Below are positions 14,550-26,900 of a DNA stretch of 64,000 nt, piece after piece (position 1 is the first letter of the stretch; the number at the start of each line of letters is the position of its first letter). A program made the position numbers and the translations under genes. The stretch lies in the NCBI RefSeq assembly GCF_937616625.2, contig NC_065573.1, forward strand, positions 1,150,001-1,214,000. The letters run 5' to 3'. The DNA comes from Mercurialis annua. Its lineage: Eukaryota > Streptophyta > Magnoliopsida > Malpighiales > Euphorbiaceae. The notes under the pieces are model-generated. The model was not told where the DNA came from, did no database searches, and worked only from the letters and a program-made list of their open reading frames with translations.

Positions 14550-16074
14550 TGTCGCGACCCAAAATATTGAGCCGAGACCGGCGCTAGGGAACGGGAGTGG
14601 TAGCTTTGGAACCCGTAGCAAGTCTAAAACCACTATCAACATTTCGCAAATAATAAACAAATAACATCAATACAACGGAAGAAAACATGTATATATACAT
14701 ATATAAATATTCACATTTACTTTCTGATATCCACGTGGGCTCTAGTTAGTGTTCCTCGTAAAAACTGGCCTCACGGGAGTATATACATGCTAGTATCTCA
14801 ATATATTTCACTGGCATCTGGTGTCGTGAACAAAGCATATCGTAAGTAGCCTACCAAAAATATATAAACAAGACAGCAAGTAATACATATAATCAAAATG
14901 TACTGCAGTCTAGGCTACAACTTTGTCGACACAGGACCACTACTGCAACAGTACAAAAGTCAATGAACTATACATACGTAGCTGACTTCCGGATCCCAAA
15001 ACTGGCTTCTAGCTAGGTCCAGACACTAAGCACTTGAAAGACAAAATACTGAGTGAGTTTGCATTTTACTAACGGTATTATTATAAAACATAACATCGCA
15101 TTTAAGAAACAATAGTACAAAAATAATACATATAAACAGGTATTTCATCCGTTCGAAACTACTATCCTAAAATGTGACGCAACTTACGAATTTTCAAATC
15201 ATACTGATCCACATGGTCCGACCCGGGAGTGTTCACACTCTACCACATCGATCGCAACCAATCTCTTAATCCCAAAGTCTGAGTCCAACTCACTAGATAC
15301 GGGGACTCCAGGTTACACCATTACCGAGTGCTCGCTCGTATCGAATTCATTGTCCAACTTCAAAATTCATATTCATATTCATACTCATATCATGCATGTA
15401 TATCAAATCATTTATCATATGCAAACACACTAGACTGACTCGATACTGGTGATCACAAAGCCTATTGACACCCAATAGGTAGCAAGTTTCTTCGGATCGC
15501 ATACTAGTTCCTCATATATAAACTTGATAGAAACAATATGACATTTAATCAAATCATATATACTGCAATGCGTAAAACAATACATATATATATAAAGTAT
15601 AATATTAAATAACTTTAATATATAATACAAGAAAGTAAAGTGCAACTAACAGTAACCGCTATCCAGTCAATAATGTGGTCTATATGATGGTATGCTCGCA
15701 CTAGCCCACGTCTGGTGCCCTCACTGCTCGCTGATGCGTCTGATACAAATTAATTAACGTTTAATAACTTTAATAGCTAAACGTGGATTTCATGTTTATA
15801 TGTATAATACTTTTAAATCTTAGGTTTTGGTTTCGTTCTTAATGTTATTCACGTTTTCGATAATCCTTAGTCGTACTTACGACTTAACGAATACTGCTCC
15901 TCGTATTCGAGAATCGTATAACGTTCTTAATAGAATTCTTACTTATCACATTAATGTTCACCTCTATATTGTTTTATATCCATTTCAAGATATTTGACTG
16001 AGTTCTATCCCCGTATCAAGCTATCAGAAGCTAATTTTCACTCACGGAAGTCCATCAAAGATTGGGGTCGAAGT

Positions 16075-16153
16075 AGGGCATGTCGTGCCAGCTAAGAACA
16101 TTGTGCCCTTCACTGGTGCACGTCGCGCACCCCTGGTACGACGTTTTCGACGT
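16075..16153. repeat. GC-rich palindrome cluster, element A left LTR
   Basis: Units related to GCACGTCGTGC (5-bp arms, 1-nt centre) are packed here in degenerate form, such as GCATGTCGTGCC and GGTGCACGTCGCGCACC. The surroundings are AT-rich. It lies about 370 bp downstream of the TATA-like site in element orientation, so it would fall in the transcript leader. The right LTR has a longer version at 35722-35834. Confidence 0.7.
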
Positions 16154-16521
16154 CCCCAAGTATTTCCGGCGATCCAAAACTCCTAAACTCAAACTAACAG
16201 ATACCCAACTCATAAAAACACTTAACTTATCCTTTTTCGCTTCAAAAACATAAAAAACAATTCGATTCCTAACCGTACGATTCAAACGTAACTTTCTATA
16301 TGAAACAGTCCATAAAAACTGTGATACAACACCACAAACTGAGCGATTACCTTGATATGATGCCTTAGAACGATAGAGGATTAATTCCGAAGAGATCGCC
16401 GCAAAAATCGTTTCAATCGGACGCCGAACGGAAAAACAGCGAGCGAACGAAGTGAAACGGCGAATTGTGAGGTATCTGGATTGTTCTTCTTCTCTCCTTC
16501 TGATTCTGTCTTTCAAATGAG

Positions 16522-16535
16522 TTTTTATATATATT
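16522..16535 (-). promoter_or_regulatory. Putative TATA box, element A left LTR
   Basis: Reads AATATATATAAAAA on the minus strand. Its counterpart is at 36203-36216 in the right LTR. Position within the LTR and conservation between the pair are the only support. Confidence 0.5.
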
Positions 16536-16989
16536 ATGGCTAATGTGCCTTTTAGGTTCTCATTCTCTTTACTTAATATAATTATCTATTAAACTTTATT
16601 TTCCTTTAATTAAATCGATCAATTAATCGACTAATACTTTAATCGATTCGTAAACGTATTATTTATATACAATAAATAATACGAATCCCAATATTAATAT
16701 TTTCCCGTCAAAACTGATAAATTTCCATTTTTGAGACGTAGTGGCTAAATTACCACTTTAGTTCTTGAGCTTCATTTTTTGACTTTTCTTGACATTTTTT
16801 CTTTTAATTCCAATTCCAACTTTAGAACTAAAATATAATATTAATTTCCGCATAATTACTTTCCCAAAACCGACCTACTAGAATTTTATTTATCTAAATT
16901 TCTCGGAAATCTTTCCGTTATCGCCACTCTGGCGACTCAAGACTGGACACGTGGTCCAATTAGATAATTTAATCTTTTGGGGTATTACA

Positions 16990-17025
16990 TACTTCCCCCC
17001 CTTATAAAAATTCGTCTCGAATTTT
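16990..17025 (-). other. Polypurine tract of element A
   Basis: Directly next to the 3' LTR. The minus strand reads AAAATTCGAGACGAATTTTT, then ATAAGGGGGGGAAGTA, then the LTR. The same layout (ATTCGAGGACGAATTTT followed by a purine run) occurs in B, C and D, so it marks the plus-strand priming site of reverse transcription. Confidence 0.9.
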
Positions 17026-17549
17026 CATATAACTTGTTGAAACTTTAAAACTATTCTTATGCTCTTCTTAACGTCTATTAGTACGCATCAGTCATAGTTT
17101 CTTCTTTCACTTTAACTGTTAACTTCGCATTCTGCCTATTTACTTGTGACTGTGATGTTGTACCTATCGTTGGTTTATCATCTTCTTTACTTATAGAATC
17201 TTTTTGCCGTCACGTAGATTTGAAATTGTACTCCTTGCGTCATTACCACCTGGTCGGGATTCCCCTTGTTGGTCGTCATTAGGCGTTGTGTAACGTCCTC
17301 TTGATCTGTCATTTCCTTCTTAGTTCTCATCGGGTGGTTATCTGCCTCTTTTATGCATGAGTAGTCAATGACGTGTCATTCACATCCTTAATGACATACT
17401 TACTTTATTCATACCTCTGTGAGTATTCACCCTTATAATTACAAATCTGTAGTTATAATCTTCACTGTCATGCCTCGTCGTTATTCTCCTTCCTTAAGAG
17501 TTTATCTCTATTCCATACTTCTTTCCTTGTCACTTCTGATACTTAGTTC
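17026..17549 (-). other. Element A internal region, noncoding, left piece
   Basis: T-rich on the plus strand (A-rich in element orientation). No reading frame of note and no recognisable pol remnant. It ends in AGTTC (17545-17549), the target duplication of the solo LTR, and resumes at 20309. Confidence 0.7.
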
Positions 17550-17845
17550 TGTCACGACCCAATTTCATGGATCGCGACCGGCGCTAGGGTATGGGTATGG
17601 TCGTACCAAAACCCGTAGCAAGCCTCGCGGATAACCTTAAATACAATTAAACCTGCAAGAAAACCACCACTCGGGGGCTACAGAGACTTCAACCTAAGTC
17701 TAGCAGTTTATATAATACTTAAATAATAACTTAAATATCTGAAATGCTCGGCTAGAATCCGAGACTTAAAGCATGCCTTATATAAATCAAATCCAATGTA
17801 CAACATGCCAACAACGATAATAAATAGTCGGATCATTCCGACAAA

Positions 17846-19196
17846 CCAAAGTATAAGATAATCATAAATGACTAACTAGTTCTACTGCGGTCTAAGAGTA
17901 TAAAACAGTTGACTAGCTTATTAAACAAAAGAACCTCCGAAAGAATCAAGAAAATCGGAGACCGACCAACTCTCTCAAATCATTAGCCTGGAAAAATTGG
18001 GAAAACAACGGGGTCAGATATACTGAGATGAGTTCATAATGCTATTTACATTTATTACGTTTAAAACCCTTAAAACCAAATCCTTTTATACTAATATACT
18101 TATATACTTGATTATGGAATGCAGTATTGAAATGAAATTCCAAAGTATATATATATCCCAAAGTATAATCCAAAGTAGATGGGAATAAATCCTCATCGAA
18201 TCCCAAAGTAGGCCAGACATTGGTCAGCAGCTCCCAAAGTACTTACCGGTGCACGCAGTCTCAATACAAGCCTATCGAATAGCTCGTTTCAATCCAGATC
18301 CATAATCCTTAAAAACAGTTCGCAAACAGTTGTAATACTAAAATATTTTGCGGTACTTAATAAAGCGGTAAATAACACTATAAACTCACTGCTTGCTTAT
18401 CCACGTGATAATCTTGGCAAACAGCTAACCCTGCGTAGATTCCGAAGCACGAGCAGTCGACGGGTCTAAAACAAGGTATAAGTTAAAATCACATCAACAC
18501 CTAACTCTAAGAATACTAGACACCACATAGGACTAGTATCTCAAACAACAACCAAGGTACAAGTCAAAGTAAATGCCATAGCATAACATTCATACATATA
18601 CAATCCATTTCCGAAGTAATTCCAAAGTATAACAACAAGTTAAGCATGATTGAGTTCCCCTTTAAAAACATAATCTGGAAGCTTATATAACTTGAAGACC
18701 TTAAAATTAAGTGAAATCCCAAAGTAGTGAATTAGCCTTCAAGCTTAATCTCACATGTCGGAAGACCCAAGTCTATCCCTACCCAAAGATACCAAAGTAA
18801 ACCAAAGTATGAATCCGGAACCTTTAAATTAAATCGTTATACATTTAAAAACCATGGAACTCAACATAACTTAACAAAAACGATTCACTTAAACAACATG
18901 CTTAGTACTAGCCACGAATGGACAAATCACCCAAAGTAGACACAGGCGTGCCAAAACACTTAAATAGGTTTAATAAGGATTTAAATATGCATTTAAATCT
19001 ATCAACTCAGATTTGAAAATGGAGAAACCAATTCATCCATTTATATGGCACACATCGCCATCTCATGTAAAACTAACACGAAACAAATCCAACGATCTTT
19101 AAACATTGTTAACATGTTACAAACATCCAACACATCCTTAAATCGCCTATGGGCAACATCTAGGGTCTAAGAACAACAATCGAATCAACCAAAGTA
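17846..19196 (+). repeat. Dispersed CCAAAGTA octamers in the solo LTR
   Basis: I count twelve exact copies of CCAAAGTA, all in the same direction and at irregular spacing, in about 1.35 kb. Five lie between 18139 and 18243. Near variants (CCGAAGTA, CCAAGGTA, CCAAAGAT) lie between them. At matching positions the C-family LTR often has CCAGAGT, CCACAGT or CCAGCGTA. No function is known to me. Confidence 0.75.
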
Positions 19197-19823
19197 TAAA
19201 CGTGCATTAGAAGTCAATTAATCAACCTTAGATCCACCAAACATGCCAACCGATAAAGGATTGATTCAATCATACTATGTCAGCCCTAAACATGTATTTC
19301 CAGCCATAAATCATCACACCAAAACAGTGAATAAAACATGCCAAGATCATACCAAGAATCTAGCACAAAACCTAGCAATTGATTCCATGTAACCTAAGTA
19401 AGAATTCAATGCAAGCATGATAACCTAATCATAACAACCTATAATCAGATTACACAAAGAAAAGCAGTAGGTAACATCAATATAGTAACCTAACAACGAA
19501 TCGAAAAAGCAATAACAAGTTTAAGCGAGAGAAACGGCACATACCATGACAATAACTATGAACCAAATCAAGAAGAAATGAGATCAGTTTAGGTCAGCCC
19601 CTCTAACACCCAAAGTTGCTGGAAATCAAGAATTGAATAATGAGGAATCGAAACTGACGATAGAGCAATGATTATATAAAAGAGAATTTGCGCGAATCAC
19701 TTACCGAAGACAAAATTGAGAGGGAAAGATGAAACAAGGATCAATCTCAGAGAGTATTTGTGTTTTAGGTCGACTAGGGTTTTAGAAAAACAAATGAAAG
19801 CGTTTGAAATCAGATAAGGGGTC

Positions 19824-19831
19824 TATTTATA
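19824..19831 (-). promoter_or_regulatory. Putative TATA box, solo LTR
   Basis: TATAAATA on the minus strand, set in a GGCCTATAAATAGACCCC context. The same ATAAATAGACCCC block occurs in both D LTRs. The palindrome array lies just upstream in element orientation. Confidence 0.7.
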
Positions 19832-19856
19832 GGCCAAAACAGTAATTCAGATTGAG

Positions 19857-19982
19857 GGGCGCGATGGGACGCGCGTTGCGAGGCACGTTGGACCCATCGC
19901 GCCTTCCTCAGCAAAAGAATAACAAATCTGCCTGAGGCGCGTTGCGAGGCGCGTTGGACCCAACGCGCCCTCCATCGCGGCT
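19857..19982. repeat. GGCGCG palindrome array, solo LTR
   Basis: GC-rich block in an AT-rich LTR. It includes a perfect inverted repeat, arms GGCGCGTTGG and CCAACGCGCC around a 2-nt centre (19948-19969), and diverged copies such as the pairing at about 19879-19904. Very CpG-dense. It sits immediately upstream of the TATA-like site in element orientation. Confidence 0.85.
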
Positions 19983-20308
19983 CGACGAAATCCGATCTCC
20001 ACCGCACAGTTTTTAACAATTTCTCTAGGGAACAACATATCCTAACGGTGGCCCGATCCGACGGTGCAATTGGGAGATATGGACGATTTACTAAAGCATG
20101 TCAGATTCATAAGGCACACGAACACATCATCGATTATAATCCGGAAACAAATCAAATTGCCATCGAAAACTTCACACGACTCATGTGACACATACCATAT
20201 AATATCAACACTCAAATCAAAGTGTCACACTTGCTAAATCCACCATAAACAATCCGAAACTAAGTCAGAATCACAACGAAACTATAACGGAAAATACGGG
20301 ATATTACA

Positions 20309-21197
20309 AGTTCCTTTATCAGTCAATCCCTTTTTGAGTTATAATTTGTCTATGATACTCACTGTTTCTTAACTTAGTTGAGTCTGATACACCTTTTGTT
20401 ATCTTTAGTTTCTCTTTCCTTTGCTTCTTTAAGCTATCATGAACTTCGCGTCGTTTTATTAGTCGTGATCCTTCATCCGTTCACCATTGCTAATCCTCCT
20501 CTTCACGTTAACCTAAATTGCGTAGCTTGTACAGCTACCTTTATTAACCAATACTATCTGTTATTTTTTTTTTAATTTTTTTTATCTCCTTTATCTTTCT
20601 TTGTTTTTGTTTGATCCTTTAAAGATAGTCTCGAGTCTTTAATTGATTTTTTAGTCAAAGTTGTCTTTTCTTTACGTCATGATTCCTTATTCACGTTAAC
20701 CTCATAAGAATCTCATATGTTTCTTTAACATTTAACTTTCTCGAGAATCTTTCTCACTAACTAGCCTTCTCTTAACTTCATTCTTACCTTTAAGCTTTAG
20801 CTGATCCAATAGATCTTTAATGGCTTATCTATCCGCTTTTGTATTTGTATTAATCTATAACCGACAATGTCGTAAGTTTTCATCACGTTCTTTATCACAA
20901 TTCCTCCTTGGTGTATGAACAACTTTCTCTTTCATCTTATACTTCTTCTTCTTACTTTCGAATAGTTTCACGACTTTATGCTTACTTTCCGAGGTATCGT
21001 CTTTGTACTGTACTTCCTCTGTGCTTATTACGTAGTCTTAAACATACTTTAATCATCTTAGCTTTCTTATATAATATCCACCATCATCATTATAACTTTG
21101 TAGTTTCTCTTACATAACCTATTCTTGCTCATTCGATAGAAATACGGTATCATTACGCTCCTTTCTTGTCGTATCGCTTATATCCTTCATCTGATTA
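20309..21197 (-). other. Element A internal region, noncoding, middle piece
   Basis: T- and C-rich on the plus strand with no supported gene. Short open frames (for example at 20378-20575 and 20908-21117) are low-complexity, lack homology signals and are not called. The last five bases, GATTA (21193-21197), are the target duplication of element B. Confidence 0.7.
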
Positions 21198-21740
21198 TGT
21201 AATACCCCGTAAAATTAAAGGATTAAATTATTCCACGTAAGGAATAATTTATAGGACCGGGAGAACGTAAATTAAATTTAAGGATAAATTTAATTTATAG
21301 TATCTCCGGAAATATAAAATAGTTATAGAAGTTAAAATATAAAAAAATTTGATATTTATATTTTAACTAACGGGAATTAAGAAATGCTTATAAATTAAAA
21401 TAGGGTAATTTATAAGTCCCGTGTGAATATTTTTGGAGTCAATATTCACAAAATATTTTTAGAAAGTTACCCCTAAAATTTTATAGAATTTGGAGATAGA
21501 AATTTTATTAAGTGGGTCTAATTTAGCCCTAATAAATCTTTAATGAATTATTAAAGATAAAATATAAGTCCCGTGAGAATAAAAATTATGTTTTTATTTT
21601 AATTACGAATTATGGAATTCGTGGTTAAAATTTCATAAAATTTGGAGTTCGTTGTCCGTTTTAGTTACGGACGAGTATTTAAGAATTTGGGTTAAAGTAA
21701 CGCGTGAATACCTAGGGGCTAGTTTGGAATTTAACCAAAC

Positions 21741-21749
21741 TATATATAA
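21741..21749 (+). promoter_or_regulatory. Putative TATA box, element B 5' LTR
   Basis: TATATATAA at position 544 of the LTR, in the context ACCAAACTATATATAAACAT. If used, the transcript would start near 21775 and the palindrome array would lie about 340 nt inside the RNA leader. Confidence 0.6.
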
Positions 21750-22111
21750 ACATTTCAAATCAAATGTTTATAGCAGCAGAAATCAAAAACCTTAGGTTTT
21801 TGAAATACAGAGAACGGCGACGACGGCACGCGACGGTAGGTTCGACGGTTTCGATCCAATTTCTCGTTTCTAACTCAAATTTCTTCGGTAATCCATTAAT
21901 AATCGAAGTTATAACCGTTATTTTGAATTTGGATATATAGAAAATGGATTATATTCGAATATATAACGGTTACCGTATCGAATCGAACGTATACGTAATG
22001 ATTTTACGTTCCGATAGTGAAAATGGATAGATTGGCATTTGTATATGTGTTTAGGATCGGAAAAATGGGTTTAGCTCGACGGAAATCGGCCCGGGAACGG
22101 AGTTCCCGTGG

Positions 22112-22181
22112 CTGTGCGGCACAGCCACTGTGCGTCGCACAGTGACTGTGCGGACGCACAGTCACATGTGCGGGCGCACAG
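22112..22181. repeat. CTGTGCG/CGCACAG palindrome array, 4 units (B 5' LTR)
   Basis: Tandem units of the form CTGTGCG, two variable bases, CGCACAG. I count four units: a shortened one, one with a 1-nt centre, one with GA and one with GG (its first base changed to A). Spacers are 2-6 bp. The 3' LTR has nine units at 29737-29918. Confidence 0.95.
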
Positions 22182-23656
22182 GGCCTCGCGCCAGCGCGTG
22201 TTTCCGACGTGCTTTCGCACGTCGGGTTCCGAACCAACGAGTTTTGAACAATTTTGAACGGTACGTTCAATAAGGACTAAAAAGAACTTGGACGTTTAAG
22301 GAAGTTCGATTAATTAAAACTTAGAAATGTTTTAATTAGGTCCTCTATTAATCAAAATGATTAATAGCTAGAGGACTATGAGTTGAGATTAAAAATGAGT
22401 ATAGACTAGATATGCTATATGTTTAGTAATGTCAATAGAGAGTCTACTCTTTAGAGTTAGAATTCTTGTTTCAATTGTGTTTAATAATATTTTTCTAACT
22501 AGATCCGACGAGCAAGCAAGCTACCGGACCAGGAGAGTAGAGGGTGAACGAGAACTGTTTTGTGGATAACGGTTTTGTGAGTTCGCATATTTACTTTTGA
22601 ATATTGATGCCAAAACATTTATAACTAAAAATGTGTTTGAAATTGCATTGCATAGAGTCAATTTGAAACCAATATATAGATCCACTGGAACGTGCTATCT
22701 ATTGGGAAACAATAGAACTGTGTGATCACCGGTATTAATAAAACATTGCATTGCATATTAGTTGGGTTCTTTGGCCAGATGCTTGCAAAGCGGCCAAGAC
22801 CTAACAGGTTATCCTGGGAAGCCAGTAATTTGATTTACGGCCCAGCAAACCTTACACAGAGATAAGATGATTGTGATAACATGAGTTCACATTTCATCCT
22901 GTGTTAAACAAGAGGGCACGAACTGTGACATTAATCACAGTTAACCAAATGGGGTTTCTCTTAGGGTTTCATTTGGATCGGTTATTTGGCTGCACAAAGT
23001 GGGTTTACATGCGATTTCTGCTTTTATTAATATGCTTGAGTAACTATGTGAATTCACTCATATTTGACCCCCGTTGATTTCCCTTTTCACAGGTAAATGA
23101 TATTTTGACGTGACAAGACTTCCAATTCTTTCTCTGGAAGTTGTAACTAAATAAAGGTCACTCTAGAGCTGCAGAGTAGTTCTAGCTGCGAACAGTAGTT
23201 CAATTGTAAATGCTTAAACTCTGATATGAAACTACTGTGAGTATCATTTTGGGACAAAAGCATGTTTTTATAAAAAGGGCTTTTGCCAGTTGTTTATAAG
23301 AAACCTGGTTTTAATAAAAGCTTTGTGATTAATTAAGTGGCATGCTTAAACCAGTTACTTGACATGATAACTGGTTTGCACCGCTGGCATTGTTTTTGGG
23401 CAGGGTTGTGTCAAGGTGTATGCAGTATACATGTATTACCCTGAGTCCAAAAATGCGATTGCATGGTTTTGATTACACGTTTAATTGAAGGTTTTCAAAT
23501 ACTTGCGAAAAGAAATTGAGACCTTTTATGTTTTCAAAACGCGAAAAGTTTTTACTGTTTTTCCTAGGCTTGCTACGGGTTTCGGAACAACCATTCCCAT
23601 TCCCTAGCGCCGGTCTCGGCACGAGTTTCTAAGCGGAAATCGGGTCGTGACAAAGT

Positions 23657-23668
23657 TGGTATCAGAGC
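23657..23668 (+). other. Primer-binding site, initiator-Met tRNA (element B)
   Basis: TGGTATCAGAGC, four bases after the 5' LTR. It is the complement of the 3' end of plant initiator methionine tRNA, the usual minus-strand primer of Ty3/gypsy chromoviruses. Confidence 0.95.
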
Positions 23669-23958
23669 AATGTTGTAGAACTGGAATGTCTACAGTAACA
23701 TTGCCGATACTCGAATAGTAGAGTCTAAAGAACTACTGCAGCAATAGGATTTGAGTCATGTCCTTGATATGTCATCATTTAATTGTGAAATATTCAGCTT
23801 TTCCTTAGGTTGTGAATTTAGAATGTGTTGGATATGAGTTATATATTGTGATACGCATGAGCACGTGAGGTGTGACCATTGAGATGGTTATATGCGTTCA
23901 TGTTGGATTTGTATTTGTTGTTCTTCATTTGATTGCAGTGTGGTTTGATTTGGTTAGG

Positions 23959-26900
23959 ATGGCTGACCAAAGGCAAACTCGTGGTCGAGCTGCGATGATA
24001 CGAGATGCACCTGAAGAGGCTCATGATGAGTCGTCTGTGCATATAGGGCAACATGAACCGGCCAACGTAGCAGGTAGAGGCCGTGGGCGTGGTAGACCTA
24101 GAGGTAGAGCTAGAGGTCAAGCTGTGGAGGAACAGGAACGAGTTCAGGCTCCTGGGATACCACAACAACCTAACGCGCCAGGCTTCGACTTTAATCAGTT
24201 CTTAGCTGGAGTTGCAGCTATGCAGGCTAACCAAGTGGAGAATCAGGCTATGCATAGGGAGCAACTATTGCAACAACAACAGCGTGTTGGTGCAAATGTT
24301 GATAGAGACAGTGTTTTGGCTTATATGCGGCTCAAACCAACAGAATTTGATGGTTCAGGCGATGCATTGGATTTCCTTGAGGAAGTTGAGCGTAATGCTA
24401 GACGTTTGCAGGCTGACGAGAGACAGTCAATCTTGTTAGTTGAAATGTCAATGAAAGGACCAGCAAAAGATTGGTTTCGACGTATAATTCAACCTACGAT
24501 GAATCAAATGACCTGGGCAGAGTTTGTTAATCGGTACAGAGAATTTTATCTGCCATTTTCTGTGAACGAGAGTTATCGTGATCAATTGCTGAATTTGAGA
24601 AGAGGAAATAGGTCAGTGCAAGAATATGTGACGGAGTTCACTAGGTTGGGAAGATTTGCACCTGATTTGATGGCTGATCCAGCAAGGGCGAATGCGAGTT
24701 TTATCAAGGGTTTAGGACCCGAGTTTATTAGCCTTGTTTCTGATGTGAACCGAGATTTGATCCATTTGATAGACAGTGCACGTCAAATGGAGACTTCGTT
24801 GGTACAGTTTGGCAGAATTGTAAATTCTACTGCACCAGTGTCGACAAGGAGTGATCAAGATGGTGCGACAGCCAGTACACAAATGTGGTTTAATCCAAGT
24901 GGTTTTACTGGACCGCGACGTAAAAATTTTAAAGGGAAGAGTAATAAGCGTTTCAATACCCCTGGAGCTAGTTCAAGTGGACGTAGCTCAGGAAGTTCTG
25001 GAGTTTTAACTCCATATTGCCAGAATTGTCGGAGGAGACACTATGGAGTGTGTCACCTTGCTCCAGGAGCGTGCTTTGTTTATGGCCAACCAGGCCATTA
25101 TGCAAGACAATGTCCAATGTCAGGAGCACAAGGGTCTGCTACCAGTGTTGCTCAACCTTTTCAGCAGCAGCGGAGACCTATGTTTCCGGCGGCATCTGGG
25201 CAAGGTCAAACTGGTAGTACATTTACTAGCCAGAGAGGAAGAGGTTTTGGTAATAATCGAGGTGGAGGAAGAAATGGTGGAGGAAGAGGTACTGGTCAGA
25301 ACTCTCAAGCGGAGGGGAGTCAAGCCAGGGTGTTTGCACTAAATCCACAAGAGGCTCAAGCCTCTAATGCAGTTGTGCAAGGTATTTTTACTATAGCTTC
25401 TATGGATGCTTTAGTATTATTTGATCCGGGTGCAACACATTCATTTGTTTCACCGAGTTTTGCGATTAAGATGGGAAAGCAACCCGCTTACTTGCAAAAT
25501 CCATTATCAGTAGCCACGCCAATGGGTGAAAGTATGGATGCGGACATAGTTTATTCGTCTTGTCCTGTGAATGTTCAAGGACGAGAGTTGCTTGCCGATC
25601 TAATTTTGCTAGAAGTACTAGCATTTGATGTTATATTAGGTATGGATTGGTTAGCTCGACATAATGCGAGTGTGGATTGTCGCGAGAAGTTAGTGACATT
25701 CAATACCCCTGGAATTGAGGTGGTTTCACTTCAAAGTGAAAAATTAAAATCCACTGCTAGCATAATCTCAGCTATGAAAGCTCAACGAATGATGAGAAAA
25801 GGATGTCCAGCATTCTTGGCTATTGTGTTGGATACAGAGAAAGCTCAAGGAACTGTACAGAATGTACCGGTGGTAATGGAGTATCCAGATGTTTTTCCAG
25901 ACGAATTACCGGGATTACCACCAGATAGGGAGATAGAGTTTTGTATTGAGTTAGCTCCTGGTACCAAACCGATATCAATACCTCCTTATCGAATGGCGCC
26001 AGCAGAGTTAAAGGAACTGAAAGATCAACTAGAGGAACTACTTAGTTGTGGTTTTATCAGACCAAGTGTTTCACCATGGGGAGCACCTGTTTTATTTGTT
26101 AAAAAGAAGGACGGATCATTTCGGCTCTGTATAGATTACAGACAGCTGAACAAAGTTACAATCAAGAACAAGTACCCATTGCCAAGGATTGATGATTTGT
26201 TCGATCAACTGCAAGGAGCAAGGTACTTTTCTAAGATTGACTTGCGATCAGGATACCATAATTAAAGATCCGAGAGGATGATGTTTCGAAAACTGCTTTT
26301 AGGACTCGGTATGGTCACTACGAGTTCCTAGTTATGTCATTTGGATTGACAAACGCACCAGCGGCTTTCATGGATTTGATGAATAGGATATTCAAACCCT
26401 TCTTGGATCAGTTTGTAATTGTTTTCATAGATGATATTTTGATCTACTCGCGTACGGAGGAGGAGCATGCACATCATTTGCGCATAGTTCTTCAGACATT
26501 GAGGGAGCATCAATTATACGCCAAGTTTTCAAAGTATGAATTTTGGTTAGAAGAAGTAGCATTTTTGGAACATGTTGTGTCTCAAAATGGAATCAAAGTA
26601 GATCCAAAGAAGATTGAAGCAGTTGTGGAATGGAAACGACCAACTTCAGTGACTGAAATTCGTAGTTTCCTTGGTTTAGCAGGATACTACAGAAGATTTG
26701 TGCAAGATTTCTCAAAAATCTCTGCACCATTGACGAAGTTAACTCAGAAGAATGCAAAGTACGAATGGACAGAGAAATGCGATAACAGTTTTCAGAAACT
26801 GAAGGAGTGTCTAACGACAGCTCCAGTGCTAGCATTACCTGAAGGTATTGAAGGATTCACTGTTTACTGTGATGCTTCAAGGGTTGGTTTAGGATGTGTT

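Larger units (their letters stand above)
14550..16989 (-). repeat. Element A 3' LTR (left)
   Basis: Begins TGTCGCGACCC and ends GGGGTATTACA on the plus strand, giving TG...CA ends. Length 2,440 bp against 2,483 bp for its partner at 34185-36667. It holds a TATA-like stretch on the minus strand near 16522-16535 and a palindrome cluster at about 16075-16153. A 153-codon open frame on the minus strand at 16055-16516 is not preserved in the partner LTR and is not called. Confidence 0.95.
17550..20308 (-). mobile_element. Solo LTR with AGTTC target duplication
   Basis: A 2,759-bp LTR runs from TGTCACGACCC to GGGATATTACA. It is flanked by AGTTC at 17545-17549 and 20309-20313 and has no internal region, so it is the product of recombination between the LTRs of one element. 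It is related to the LTRs of D: same TG-end block, same GGCGCG-type palindrome array and a similar terminal 60 bp. Orientation by comparison with A, C and D is minus. It contains a TATA-like site (19824-19831), the palindrome array (19857-19982) and twelve copies of CCAAAGTA between 17846 and 19196. Confidence 0.95.
21198..23652 (+). repeat. Element B 5' LTR
   Basis: TGTAATACCCC...GGGTCGTGACA, 2,455 bp. Contains a TATA-like box at 21741-21749, a palindrome array at 22112-22181, a hairpin-forming GACGTGC/GCACGTC pair just after the array, and the conserved U5 end with CCCTAGCGCCGGTCTC. The paired 3' LTR is 112 bp longer, all of it in the palindrome array. Confidence 0.97.

Noticed and set aside
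16055..16516. 153-codon open frame on the minus strand in the left LTR of A
   Set aside because: The matching part of the right LTR does not keep the frame, and it spans the leader and palindrome cluster; chance opening is likely.
19810..20038. Two overlapping minus-strand frames of 63-69 codons in the solo LTR
   Set aside because: They lie on the GGCGCG palindrome array and the TATA region; no homology, explained by the lack of stops in GC-rich repeats.
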